Shown here piece by piece: positions 52,171 to 63,610 of a stretch of DNA of 64,000 bases (the stretch's first letter is position 1; each line of letters starts with the position of its first letter). The stretch is from assembly GCF_902459465.1 (NCBI RefSeq), contig NW_022985719.1:1-64000 (forward strand), written 5' to 3'. The translations under genes and the position numbers were made by a program. A model generated the notes under the pieces. That model was not told the DNA's origin and did not search any database. It saw nothing but the letters and a program-made list of their open reading frames with translations. The DNA comes from Asterias rubens (Eukaryota > Echinodermata > Asteroidea > Forcipulatida > Asteriidae).

Positions 52171-52845
52171 TGCCCAAGTTTTGTGCAGAGATGGCAGCCA
52201 AGTGTTGTAGCGTGGTATGGAGGTCTAGGAGTGCTATCTGACCCATTGCGGTCCTGAGAATCATTTCAGTTCTCAAGAAGCAGGATGGACTTCCAGGGCC
52301 GCGTAGCATTGTAAACGGAACTCCATAAAAAAAAAATTCTTCAGGAAATACCCTAGTGTAATAATATTCCGATTGTTTATTATGACGATGTCATCTTGCA
52401 TCTGCAGTGAGGGTATATATTGCACAATACAATCAAACTGGAATTATCCCTGCTTTTGGTTTAGGGTCATACACTGTTATGCACCTCGGTACAATTTCAA
52501 CAAAGGTGTTTCCTGTCAGTGAATTGGCAAGTTTTTTACTGTATGTGAAAAACATTTTGTGCAGATGTAAAAGGTGTATTTCTCTTTAAAGATGTGGCAA
52601 TTTGTTATGCTTACAATAGCTGGAAAACAAGCCTCTGTTGTTAGAAGCAGAAGTGTATTTTTGTAAACCATCGCCAGATTTGACAGCAGGCCCGAGTTCT
52701 CACAGTCACACAATGGACTTGCAAAGTTTCATAGCTGCTTTGCACAAAACATAGTTGAAGCACTACAAAATTATGCCTACCGGAATGTAAGGTTTACCAC
52801 CATGTCGCATGTACATTTTGTGACTGGTGGCATGGTATCCTGCTC
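52171..52845. other. Non-coding stretch
   Basis: No gene, repeat family or structure recognised. The longest open frames are about 60 codons and lack support. Confidence 0.45.
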
Positions 52846-53199
52846 ATGGCAGTGGACACTATTGGTAACATACTCAAAATATTTATTAGCATAAAACGTT
52901 TCTTGGGGACGAGTAATGGGGAGAGGTTGATGGTAAAAAACATTGTGAGAAACGGCTCCCTCTAACGTGCCATATGTAGTTTTAGAGAAAGAAGTAGTTT
53001 TCCACGAATTTGATTCAACCATCTAAACGCACACAACTTCGTGTGACAAGGGTGTTTTTTTCTTTCATTATTATCTCGCAAGTTCGATGACCGATTGAGC
53101 TCAAATTTTCACAGGTTTGTTATTTTATGCATATGTTGAGATACATTAACTGTGAAGGCTAGTCTTTGACAATTACCAATAGTGTCCACTGCCTTTAAA
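52846..53199. mobile_element. MITE family 1 copy
   Basis: It runs from GGCAGTGGACACTATTGGTA to ACCAATAGTGTCCACTGCCT. Both termini are intact; there is a deletion in the CGAGACCTC palindrome. Confidence 0.87.
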
Positions 53200-53480
53200 T
53201 AGTTAAATAGGCAGCTCTATATTGGACCCAGCTTTACAAGTCCCTCTTGGCAAGCTTACATAGCGTTTTGGCTTTGCTTACGGAAGCAGTGTATGAAACA
53301 AGCATTTGAGGAAAATGGCTGCTCAGTTGCTGAGTGAAACTAGCCGTTATCGATAAATGTTGTCCTCAGTCGTGCACCGTGTGTTTGTATATGTTTAGGG
53401 CCAATTTGTATTGTTTTCCTATTAGTTAGATTCCAGGGGGCACTCATACCATATTTACTAACTGAATGTCTATGAAGTTT

Positions 53481-53988
53481 TTAAAGGCACTGGACACCTT
53501 TGGTAATTGTCAAAGACCAGTCTTTTTATTTGGTGTATCTCAACAATTGGCTGTTGTAATTGCAAGAGAATAATTGCAAGAGAATAATGGAAAAAAAACT
53601 TCCTTGTTGCACAAGTTGTGTGCTCTAAGATGTTTGAATTCGAGACCAAAACTTGAGAATTAAATTCAATTATCTTGGTGGAAATTACATTCTCACAATG
53701 TTTCCGACTATCACCTGGGCCCAATTTCATAGAGCTGCTAAGCACAACAATTTGCTTAGCATGAAATTTCTTCCTTGATAAAAACAGGATTACCAACAAG
53801 ATTTTCATTTGTGGCATATTGCTTGTTGCTGGTATTCAGCTGTTAGGGCCTAATTGCTTATCCTGCTTCATGCTTAGCAATTGTTTGTGCTTAGCAGCTC
53901 TATGAAATTGGGCCCAGCTCGCCATTGCTCATCACCAAGTAAGTTGTTATTTTGAGTAATTACCGTTATAGTGCCCAGTGCTTTTAAG
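53481..53988. mobile_element. MITE family 1 copy containing a nested family 2 MITE
   Basis: Outer ends are TTAAAGGCACTGGACACC and TATAGTGCCCAGTGCTTTTA. The family 1 sequence is interrupted after GTTTCCGACTATCA and resumes at GCTCGCCATTGCTCATCACC. Confidence 0.87.
53715..53918. mobile_element. MITE family 2 copy, nested
   Basis: CTGGGCCCAATTTCATAGAG and CTCTATGAAATTGGGCCCAG are perfect inverted ends, 204 bp in all. The best preserved family 2 copy in the window. Confidence 0.92.
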
Positions 53989-54402
53989 TTTCTGTACGGT
54001 ATTTTGGCTTATCACCATGGACCTATGTAAAAAAAAAAAAGAGGTGTCACAGAGATCTTTCCCTGCTGCCGTAAATAACCTTTTGAGTTTCACCCTGGTT
54101 TTTCCTGACAAAGAATGTTCACGAAACACGCAATAAAGTTGCCTTGTCACGAGAGCTCAATTCAATGAAGTCGCTAGAGCGTGAGACTATTGCGAATACT
54201 TCACAGATATTTATTGACTTGTTATGTTTGTTCGAAAAGTTTGTTGGAATGCATTTTTTAAGTTCGAGGTAATGTACTATTTTGAAATTTGTATGTAAAG
54301 AGTGCAATCTGGGTTTACAGTTTAACACACTGTTGGTTTATACAATGGGTTTATAATGTGTGTCATCGACGCGACGCTATCACATTACAAAGTCATTTCC
54401 TC
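53989..54402. other. Non-coding stretch
   Basis: Nothing recognised beyond an A-rich tract near 54028. Confidence 0.45.
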
Positions 54403-54660
54403 ATTCCGAAATAGTATAACGGTTTCAAAAACTCTCTTCCCAGCTACATTGGTTCTCGACAGAGCATAAAACAATTCAAAACACAGCTCAAGTCCCATTT
54501 GTTTTCTATTGCCTATTGTTAAGTTTGATCCTTTTGTTTGCCTATTATAAGTGTTTTTATTGTTAATTTGTTGCTTTTTGCCTTTTGTTTTTTGTTAAGA
54601 ACATTGGTATTTCTTTCAGTTATGTAACGCGCTATATAACAATTAGCTATTATTATGATA
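54403..54660 (+). mobile_element. 5'-truncated non-LTR retrotransposon (CR1/L2-like) 3' end
   Basis: In one frame NSLPSYIGSRQSIKQFK is followed by TQLKSHLFSIAYC and a stop (about 54428-54520). This is the typical C-terminal end of CR1/L2/jockey-type reverse transcriptases (WNSLP..IR...S...FK..LK.HLF). The 3' UTR ends GCGCTATATAACAATTAGCT and an ATT-type tail. The rest of the element is missing, as usual for LINE insertions. Confidence 0.72.
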
Positions 54661-55200
54661 TTAAGCTTTGTCCAATTGGGACACGGCTTATAGGAACTCT
54701 TAAAGGGACATGTTGCCTTAAGATTTTGCGCTTTGGGCTTTAAGTCCTGTTTCAGGAAATATACTATGATTGGAAAGATGTTTTAACAGATACATACATA
54801 CATACATACACAAATATTTTATATACCACCATTTCATCGAGACCACAGCGGTTTGTGGTGAAACAGAGAACTAAGGAAAAGATGAAACAATATGCAAATT
54901 AAAATCAAACAGCTGAACAATCATTGTGTGAACAGGTGTGATTTCAGATGCTTTTTGAAAATATGAAGTGAATCACCAGAATGGGGAGGGGGGGGAGACT
55001 ATGCCAAAGTTTAGGGGCGGCAAAAGAGACAGATTTTTCAACGTCATTACTAACATTCAAAAGTTTGCTCTCAATTTTATGTATTTCCACTTCACTGCTC
55101 ATGTTACACTTATTTACCTGTTCATGTTTGTTGTGTTTCCATTTATTTTAGCCTTCAAGAAATTAAGTTTCACATCTTTTAGAGCAAACTATAATAAAAA
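54661..55200. other. Non-coding stretch with repeat fragments
   Basis: AAAGGGACATGTTGCCTTAA at about 54702 looks like one end of another dispersed element. A (CATA)n run of about 5 units lies at 54791-54812. No gene is supported. Confidence 0.45.
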
Positions 55201-55530
55201 TTAAAGACACTGAACACTATTGGTAATTGTCAAAGTCTAGTCTAGGTGTATGTCAACATATGTAAAAAAAAAAAAAAAAGTAACAAACCTGTGAAAATTT
55301 CAGCTCAATCGGTCGTCGAAGTTGCTTGATATTAATGAAAGAAAAAACACCCTTCTCGTGCTTTCAGATGCTTGATATTGAGACCTCAAATTTTACTTCT
55401 TTCTCGAAAACTACGTCACTGTGTCTCACAATGTTTTATATTATCAACCTCTCCCCATTACTTGTAATCAAGAAAGGTTTTATGATAATAACTATTTTGA
55501 GTAATTACCAATAGTGTCCACCGCCTCTAA
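55201..55530. mobile_element. MITE family 1 copy just upstream of the receptor exon
   Basis: It runs from TTAAAGACACTGAACACTAT to ACCAATAGTGTCCACCGCCT, about 90 bp before the acceptor at 55620. It is internally deleted and has an A17 run. Confidence 0.82.
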
Positions 55531-55618
55531 CTATTTTGTAAATACATTTTACCATAGGTAATTTTGGTTTGTGAGTTGTTTGAAATAGCTAATTCTATGT
55601 TCTTCTTTATTAATTTGC

Positions 55619-55620
55619 AG
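55619..55620 (+). other. Splice acceptor before the receptor coding exon
   Basis: TTCTTCTTTATTAATTTGCAG precedes the exon closely enough that the 5' UTR in this exon is only 13 bases, implying at least one upstream non-coding exon. The AG is directly followed by AGTGAGTGACGTC and then the ATG. Confidence 0.7.
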
Positions 55621-55633
55621 AGTGAGTGACGTC

Positions 55634-57934
55634 ATGGCTTCGTCATCCAGTGCACATCATTTGCTTCAATCTGGTGGAAATGGTTGGTTCCTTGCGATCA
55701 CCGTGCTGGTTCTACTGTTGCAGAAGACCTACTCATCGTGTCCAGCAGTGCTGTGCGATTGTTCCGGTTACAACACCCACAAAACCATCCGCTGTAACCT
55801 GCGCGATCTTACGGACGTCCCTCTGGAGTTGCCCGCCGACACTAAGCACCTCCGACTGGAGTACAACAGCCTCACAAAGCTCGCAGCCGCATCGTTCTTG
55901 AATCTCTCACGGCTCGAGAAGTTGTACCTCTACAACAATGACATCAACGTCATCGAAGATGGTGCTTTCCGTGGTCTGTCAAGTTTAGTCTATCTGGATA
56001 TGACCACCAACAGAATCAGTGAGATTACTAACATGACTTTTGCTGGAGCACCGAAGTTGGAGGAATTAGTCCTTCGAAACAACCGCCTGACGGAGTTACC
56101 CCGTGGTGCCTTCAGTCAGCTTCCCCGGCTCAGCTCCTTGGACCTGGCTGCTAATAACCTGAACGAGTTTCCTGCTGACGTCACCCAAGACTTGGTGAAC
56201 CTCAAGGAGTTAAAATTGTCCAAGAATCCAGTCACTTTGGCAGCATCTTTCGGACAGCAACTTCAGGCATTGGAAAAACTCTATCTGAGAAATATCACTA
56301 ATGCTATGGGACAGTTTTCCGTACCGGACTCTGCTTTTGATGGATTGGTGAATCTGGTAACCGTCGAGCTACAGGAGAACTTTCTGACCGAGATACCACA
56401 GGCGGTCAAGTCACTCCCCAACTTACTCACAATCAGACTTGAAAATAACCTCATAAGGAATGTTAAGGATGGGGATTTTCATGACCCTTCCCCTCTTCAG
56501 GACCTTTACCTTCATTATAACTCTTTGGTTGCGTTACCGACAAGCGGTCTGGCCAAGCTGCCCCGTCTCGCTTCTTTGGTACTTGACTATAACTCACTTT
56601 CTACTGTCCCAGCACGGTCTTTTGTGCACAACACTCGACTAGAAGATCTGTCCATGTACTCCACTGGGATATCGTCCATCGACAAAGATGCCTTTCAAGG
56701 ACTCCGAAACTTGACAAAGCTAGGCCTTGGCGAAAACAGTTTGACGACCCTAGTAGACGGGGTCTTCGATAACCTTAACCCAGACCTACAGGTGTTTCTG
56801 GCTGGGAATCCACTTCTGTGCGACTGCAACTTGCGTGCATTTGGAGACTGGCTGAAGAACAACACCCTATCCCCCAAAACCTTTGAATGCGCGGCACCAG
56901 AGCGCCTACAAGGAACCAGAGTAGTGGATGTAGAGCCAGTGGATTTTGCTTGCAGACCAAGGCTGCTCACCGACACCATATATACCGCTTCAGCCATACA
57001 GGGTACTGATGTACCATTACCGTGTGGAATCGAAGCTGATCCTATTGTGGATATCTACTGGATAACCAGCAACCGCTCCCTTGTTTATCCACACCAGCCG
57101 AAGCCTGGGCTCTACTTTCTATCAAGGAGCAACGGCACACTGATGGTAACCGCCGTCAGCCTAACGGACCGCGGGTCGTACACTTGCGTCGTGAAGAACT
57201 CTGCTGGAGAAATGTCCAACTCGATCACCCTGGAAGTCTTGATGCCTGCTGCAGGGACACCATCACACCAGGACACCATGCTTACCCAATCACCTGGTGG
57301 TCAAGGGGGGGTGGTGTATGGTATTGGAGGAGGTGCCGTAGCCTTAGTTGTCGTACTCGTATTGATCGCAACAATCGCCGTGCATAGAAAGAAAAACAGA
57401 CCGCCTGAGAAACAAAAGATCCCATTACCACTTACACCCGGATTCGGAACTACAAGGGAAAACTGTAACTCCGAAATGTACGAGGAAATCCCCTGTGAAC
57501 TTTACTCTACTCATATCAGTCATGAGAATCCATCCTTAGAGGAAAAGACAACCCCTGCTGACTACCAACATATTGCCCATACGTACCTAGATCCCAAAAA
57601 GAACAACAACCGAGAGGGGGAGGTCCCTCTAAAGAGAAGTGATAAAGAGAAGTGTGTCGTGGATCTCTCGAACGAGAGCAACAGCCGCTATGCTACTGTG
57701 GAGCAATCGAACCCCACTGCCCATGACGAAGGTGGGGTTGTCCACACGTACCTGGACCCCAACAGCGAGAAGAACAAGACAAACCAACCAGAGGGAGAGG
57801 TTTCTTGCAGATGGGATGGTAACAACGTGGTGGATCTCTCCAATGACAGTCCGCGCTACTCTACCACGGGGCCATCAAACCAAACTGGTGGTTACATGAC
57901 AATGGAGCCGTTGCCGCATCCGGAAAACAAATAA
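55634..57934 (+). CDS. LRR-Ig single-pass transmembrane receptor, intact copy, 766 aa
   Basis: The coding exon follows an acceptor TTAATTTGCAG at 55620; the first in-frame ATG is 55634 (MASSSSAHH). Order: signal peptide with hydrophobic core FLAITVLVLLL (about 18-29); LRRNT with CPAVLCDC (about 36-43); about 13 LRRs of the LxxLxLxxNxL type to about residue 392; LRRCT starting NPLLCDCN (Cys near 396); one Ig domain (about 448-545) with PCGIEA, YW and DRGSYTC; TM helix at about 559-587 (GGAVALVVVLVLIATIAV) with basic stop-transfer HRKKN; and a ~180-residue tail. The tail has EMYEEIP (Src-type SH2 site, Tyr near 616), SRYATV (fits ITIM S-x-Y-x-x-V), two TYLDP sites and YMTM (PI3K-type YxxM, Tyr near 754). 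These motifs suggest tyrosine-phosphorylation signalling at the plasma membrane, in adhesion, neural or immune recognition; which one is not shown. It resembles LRIG/LINGO/AMIGO-type proteins in layout but I do not assign orthology. Confidence 0.93.
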   Translation: MASSSSAHHLLQSGGNGWFLAITVLVLLLQKTYSSCPAVLCDCSGYNTHKTIRCNLRDLTDVPLELPADTKHLRLEYNSLTKLAAASFLNLSRLEKLYLYNNDINVIEDGAFRGLSSLVYLDMTTNRISEITNMTFAGAPKLEELVLRNNRLTELPRGAFSQLPRLSSLDLAANNLNEFPADVTQDLVNLKELKLSKNPVTLAASFGQQLQALEKLYLRNITNAMGQFSVPDSAFDGLVNLVTVELQENFLTEIPQAVKSLPNLLTIRLENNLIRNVKDGDFHDPSPLQDLYLHYNSLVALPTSGLAKLPRLASLVLDYNSLSTVPARSFVHNTRLEDLSMYSTGISSIDKDAFQGLRNLTKLGLGENSLTTLVDGVFDNLNPDLQVFLAGNPLLCDCNLRAFGDWLKNNTLSPKTFECAAPERLQGTRVVDVEPVDFACRPRLLTDTIYTASAIQGTDVPLPCGIEADPIVDIYWITSNRSLVYPHQPKPGLYFLSRSNGTLMVTAVSLTDRGSYTCVVKNSAGEMSNSITLEVLMPAAGTPSHQDTMLTQSPGGQGGVVYGIGGGAVALVVVLVLIATIAVHRKKNRPPEKQKIPLPLTPGFGTTRENCNSEMYEEIPCELYSTHISHENPSLEEKTTPADYQHIAHTYLDPKKNNNREGEVPLKRSDKEKCVVDLSNESNSRYATVEQSNPTAHDEGGVVHTYLDPNSEKNKTNQPEGEVSCRWDGNNVVDLSNDSPRYSTTGPSNQTGGYMTMEPLPHPENK

Positions 57935-58043
57935 AAAAACACTAACAATATTGACACGAATTCACCACCTGACGTCAGAATCACAGTTGTCTCGGTTATG
58001 CCATTTTGGGGTCATTGTTCCTGGGCACAAATTCATTGATCTG

Positions 58044-58394
58044 CTTAAAATCATTGGACACTATTGGTAATTGTCAAAGACCAGTCTTCTCACTTGGTGT
58101 ATCTCAACATACATGCACAAAATAATAAACCTGTGAAAATTTGAACTCAATTGGTCGTCGAAGTTGCGAGATAATAATGGAAGAAAAAATACCCTTGTCA
58201 CACAAAGGTGTGTGCTTTCAGATGCTTGATTTTGAGACATCAGATTCCAAAATACTTCTTTCTTGAAAACTGCATTACTTCAGAGCGAGCCGCTTCTTAC
58301 AAAGTTGTATACTATCAAGAGTTCTCCGTTAATAAGCAAGTTTTTGTGCTAACAATTATTTTGAGTAAATACCAATAGTGTCCAATGCCTTTAA
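58044..58394. mobile_element. MITE family 1 copy (duplicate of 2053-2401)
   Basis: Same insertion at the same site as in the left copy. Its end reads ACCAATAGTGTCC, whereas the left copy has lost one C (ACAATAGTGTCC). Confidence 0.87.
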
Positions 58395-58742
58395 AGGCGT
58401 AGGACCATTAGTGGAAAAAAAAAAATAAAATACTTGGTTACGAGCATTAGTGAGCTGTTTGTAAATTGTGAGAAATGGCTACCTCTAAAGTAACATATTT
58501 TGTGAGAAAGAGCTATAGATTCTTACTCAAATAGTAAAAGACCTCAGCTGAAACCTTTTGTTATTGCATCTGACCAACACAATGCAACCCGAGTGTTTCT
58601 TCTTTCATCATTCTGTTGAAACTTCGATGACCAATTCAGCCCAAAATTTTCAGAGATTTGTTATGTTATGCGTATGTATGTTGGGATACACCAAGTGAGA
58701 ACACTGGTATTTGACTATTACAGAGGCGTCCAGTGCCTTTAA
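58390..58742. mobile_element. MITE family 1 copy, divergent (duplicate of 2397-2750)
   Basis: Same element and junction as the left copy, with small A-run differences. Confidence 0.78.
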
Positions 58743-59235
58743 CGTGTGTGAGTTTGTTTCCTGCAAGCGTAACATAAAGGCATTGACGTCGTGGCCGGGT
58801 TATATAACAGGAGTGGTCTCAAAAAATGTTCGAACACCTGTGAGAGTTGGGTGGTCTAATGATGCGCGCCTACTTTGTTTTTAACATCGGGATATCTGGC
58901 GTTTACCATGGGGGTCATTATATATAGCGATCTCAAAATTTGGTTTATGATGACGATGTGTACATAATGTTAATGGTTTTGGTTACGCCCAAATTATAAC
59001 GTATATGACAACAGTTATCAGTTTTTACACAGTGCCCACTTATAACATAGGCCTAAATGGACATTTTATTCACATTGCCATTTGGGCTAGTCAGATTTCA
59101 CCTATAGAATTATTATGATTATCATTTTTAACTTCATATTTTATGTAAACTAATCATTATTGACAAATGGATATTGTGTGACTATGTTGCTAAGATTTGG
59201 ATTGTGAAGTTATTAACCAGTTTGAATTAGATCGT

Positions 59236-59604
59236 TTAAAGCCATTCTACCCTTTCGGTACAGGGGAAAAAAAAAATCACAGATTTACAAATAATTTACA
59301 GGGTTTACAGAAGGTAATGGTGAAAGACTTCTCTTGAAATATTGTTCCATGAAATGCTTTACTTTTTGAGAAAACATTAAAACAATATAAATTCTCGTTA
59401 GCGAGAATTACGGATTTATTTTAAACACATGTCATGACACGGCAAAACCGTGAAAACAAGAATGGGTTTTCCCGTTATTTTCTCCCGACTCCGATGCCGA
59501 TTGAACCTAAATTCTCACAGGTTTGTTATTTTATATATTAGTTGTGATACACGAAGTGTGGCACTTGGCTGTACTGTTTACCGAAAGTGAATAATGGCTT
59601 TAAG
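59236..59604. mobile_element. MITE family 3 copy (duplicate of 3243-3611)
   Basis: The termini match the left copy. The run after TACAGG differs: GGGGAAAAAA here versus GGGAAAAAAAA-type at the left. Confidence 0.78.
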
Positions 59605-61880
59605 CCTGTCAGCTATATCTCAAAAAGAAAAAAAATTAATGTCAAATTATGGACTTTATAATGTGGTTTAAAAAAAAGCCAATACTTGTATGTCATCTTA
59701 TAGTTTTTAGTATATAGCCCATCGAAACTGATACGACAGTCTAAGTTCTCATTACTTATAGTGCTTAAAGAGATTGATAAAAGGACATTTTAAAGGTTGA
59801 AATCCAAACTAGCTTAAAGGGGCAGGTACCGGGCCCTATGTAAATGGCACCCAATGTGGAAATTGTAATTTTTTACTGTAGCATTTTATTTGCACCATGA
59901 AGGCAATTTAACAGTGGGCATGGGGGCAATCGCTGCCGTTGCCTCCATGAAGTATCAGACATGGGGCACATCTTACTTCAAATCTCATAAAAGATTTCTT
60001 TTTGAAATGGCTCTTTATCTTTTTTGATCGGTGGTTCTTGCCACTTGAAAACATATTATACACAACAGTGTGTTGTAATTCGTGAGTTGTGATTAAAAAG
60101 AGCAAAACTGCCTCTTGAAATACAACCAGCGAAACATATTGTGAAGTAACTTTGTGAAGTCGAACTAGTCAAGTTCCTTTAACAAAGTGGCAGCTGTGTT
60201 TCTGTCATGAAATTGAACAAAAAACACACATTTTCACGAGGCATTTATAATAAACCATACCTTTAGAATTGTTTCCAATTATTGCATTAATTTTAAAATA
60301 CGCGCTTTTTATAGACCAAAGCGCCCAGTCTTAAAGTATTGTTTACCTTTGATCAATGAGGCTAGCTTGAGATTTGTTTTGTTGTATGTCACATAATGGA
60401 CGTTTATTGAAAACGATATCACAAATAATGATAATTCTAAATAAATGACAAAAAAATGTGCGAATCATAAATAATATTTGTGCATCTTTCTGACGATTTG
60501 TATAAACAGAAGTTCGGATGTGTAGGATAACAAAACTGTTAATTGTAGTTTTATATCTGCTTGAAATTCCTTGACAGCCCATTTGTCATTTGTATCAATC
60601 GTACTATATCTAATTATTTAAAATTAAAACAAAGTCAAATACAAGTAGGGGGTGGATTCCTAGTAAAACAAAATGACACTTTTCACTTTTATAAGCAACA
60701 CTGTTATTAGATTAAGATGCACTGTCCATGTAGAATCACCTATATTGAAGTTGAGAAATGTATACTATTACATTTAAAAAATACCACTTGTTTTGGTTGA
60801 GTAAACCTTCCTTTCATAAAACTGAACATCCTGTGTCCTCGCCACTTTATATTGGTCCACAGCCACCAATTGTTTCTGGAATATAAACTTTGATTGGCTA
60901 TAATTCTCCCACTTTTCCCTGGAGCCTTCCCTAAATCCCTTTCCCTCTGCTCTTTTAATAAATGGATATGAATTTGTTTGCACTTGTTTTATGCCTCTGA
61001 AGAAGGTCCGAATTGGACCCAAAGCTAAGGCCATCTACCCTACTCAATAATATTTTTGAAAAAACGTATGACTGATTAATTGAATATCTTTCCGCGATAT
61101 GCCTATTGTGCGTATTATTATTGTATTTATATAACAAGTATGCCTGTTGTTCACCACCTAACATCTGGACCTATTTTTCAGCAATTTCGTTGCAGTAATG
61201 TGTGAAAACGACAATAGATCACCAAACACAATTGAATCAGATCACAGTGTGCATTTGCAATAATATTTTAGGCCCATTTTGTGCATATTAGTCAATGTGT
61301 GCGTCATCAAACCTTGTTATCACTAAGTTTCCTGAAGTGAAACCAGAGATTACGACTCATGGGATGTGTGCCGATTCTTTCGAACCCGCGCCCTTATTTT
61401 GTTTCTGTGTAAACACAATTTACATCTAAATATCCACGTCCCTGGAATATTTTTGGTTATAGGCTGGATAAAATGTCCGTGCGTCGGAACTTCCTTTTAT
61501 TGTTCCAAATTATATTTTGTTGTTGAAATGAAATATTGTTTAGAGTATTATTTTGTTTTATTGTCCTCAACTGGTAAGTGGTCTTTGTTGCTTGCAACAC
61601 TTATTTTTTTAGAATGGCAGCTTGTGTCCGTGCACAAAAAAAAGGAACGCATTGCTTGTAACAAAATCTGGAGCGAATAACATGTCCGCGCATGACGGCA
61701 GTGACGCTTCTCATTTAAACTATTGAGCATAACAACAGATTTTGTCTTCTCATTTTTATAACCACATCAACTGTTAACAAAAATGCTTTATACTATCGAA
61801 CGCTGTTGTATGCTTCTACAAAAAGTGTTTTAATGCCAATAATAATTTGAAGAGTGATTACCAAACGAAATACGCTCACT
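59605..61880. other. Long AT-rich non-coding stretch (duplicate of 3612-5889)
   Basis: No gene supported. SNPs relative to the left copy occur about every 100-250 bases, for example near 59933, 60740, 60805, 61233, 61272, 61444 and 61481. Confidence 0.55.
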
Positions 61881-62262
61881 TTAAAGACAATGGACACTAT
61901 TGGTAATTGTAAAAGACCAGTCTTCACACTTGGTGTTACTCAACATATGCACAAAATAACAAACCTGTGAAAATTTGAGCTCATTGGTCGTCGATGTTGC
62001 GAGATAATAATGAAAGAAAGAAAACATTGTGACGAGAACTTGTGCGCTTTCAGATGCTTGATTTCGATACCTCAAAATCTACGTCTGAGTTCTCGACATC
62101 AAATTCGTGGACAATTACTTCTTTCTCGAAAACTACGTCACTTCAGAGGGAGCCGTTTTTCACAATGTTTTATACTAACAACCTCTCCCCATTACTCGTT
62201 ACGTCGGGTTTTATGCTAATAAATATTTTGAGTGATTACCAATAGTGTCCACTGCCTTTAAC
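61881..62262. mobile_element. MITE family 1 copy (duplicate of 5890-6273)
   Basis: Collinear with the left copy; ACCAATAGTGTCC here versus ACCAATATAGTGTCC at the left. Confidence 0.88.
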
Positions 62263-62585
62263 TTGCTATTTTTTTTAATTAAAAGTTTCCCTGATAAATC
62301 ACAGCTAAAAATATACAATAAGCCTTTATGAGGTATGCCTTATTGTCTTCAAATTTTAACAGGAAAACATCGGAAATTGTCACCCTATACCGGTTGTTGG
62401 CTTGTTTTAACAAGCCAATTTCCGCTGAGCCATTTTAGTTCGCAAGGTCAAAAAAACAATTCGCCGAATCCTACTCTTTGAATGGTACAGCACTTTATTT
62501 TGGGCACATAAGTTGATCAGCTTTCCGAAATGGAAATTTCAAGGCCTCATAGTTTACAGAAGCAAGAGGCAAATTTCTCCTTGCC

Positions 62586-62830
62586 TGGGCCCAATTTCAT
62601 ACAGCCTGTAAGCACAACAGTTTGTGTAGCATGAAATTTCTTCCTTAATAAGAACAGGGTTACCAATCAAATTTCCACGTGATTTTCAGGATAAGCAACC
62701 AACAGCTGAATGCCAGCAGCAAGCAGTGCAACAAGCTAAACTATAGACTGGTTGGTAATCTTGGTTTTATCAAGGAAGAAATTTCATGCTAAGCACGTTT
62801 ATGTGCTTACAGGCTTTATGTAATTGGCCG
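62586..62830. mobile_element. MITE family 2 copy (duplicate of 6751-6995)
   Basis: Starts CTGGGCCCAATTTCATACAG and ends ACAGGCTTTATGTAATTGGC; the right end is slightly better preserved than in the left copy. Confidence 0.82.
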
Positions 62831-62924
62831 TTGGTGCCCCCAGCCTTGAACTGTGTTCCAGCTCAGATTGGAGTTCACCTTTAAAGGAAAGACTGCAATG
62901 GCCCAACAAAACAAATTAACAGGC

Positions 62925-62985
62925 CTGTTATTGGTATACTGTTAAAATCAAAAGGTTGTGGGTTCGAATCCCACAGCTAACCGCT
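62925..62985 (+). other. tRNA-like T-arm remnant (duplicate of 7090-7150)
   Basis: GTGGGTTCGAATCCCAC at 62958-62974 is a perfect tRNA T stem-loop. There is no D arm, anticodon arm or acceptor stem around it, so it is a remnant of a tRNA or SINE. Confidence 0.5.
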
Positions 62986-63610
62986 GATTACACAATGACT
63001 AGAATTTATTTTCGTCTAGTTACTTGATCACAATTTCTTGATATGCAATTCACAATCATAGACGGCAAATGTTTGTATGAAAGAGATTGGCTGTTGCCAG
63101 CTTGGTGTTTACATCCCTTTGTTGGAGTTTGCCGAGTTCTCTTGATGGGACGATCATTCAAATAAACAAACAAACAAACAAACAAAAAATCTGTATTTTT
63201 ATATGACAGTTTTATCTCTTTAGAGAAATTCTTCTTTGTTGTGTGTTGGTTTTCTTCTATTTTTTCCTAAAAGGTTGTTTGGTCGTGACATGACAGTACG
63301 GTCTGATTATCTTTACAATCAAGTAGGGGCATATAAATAAATAAAACACACACAATCTGACCGTGAAGTCATGCCGTATATATTTAGGCCTACCTGAGTA
63401 GGGTGGATCCAAACCGGACCTTCTTTAGAATCATAACCAAGTACAAACAAATACATTATCCACAGATATAGTAATACAAAAAAAAGTAAAGGTAACTAGG
63501 GAAGGATCAAGAAAAAAGCGGGAAAGTTATAGCCAATCAAAGTTTCAATAATGGCTCCCTTTGAAGTTTTACCTCTCATAAAAACAAACGTGCCTCATAC
63601 AAATGAATAA

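Noticed and set aside
55622-55633. Receptor start at a GTG at 55622
   Set aside because: Eukaryotic initiation should use the ATG at 55634, which directly precedes a good signal peptide; the GTG lies 2 bases after the splice acceptor.
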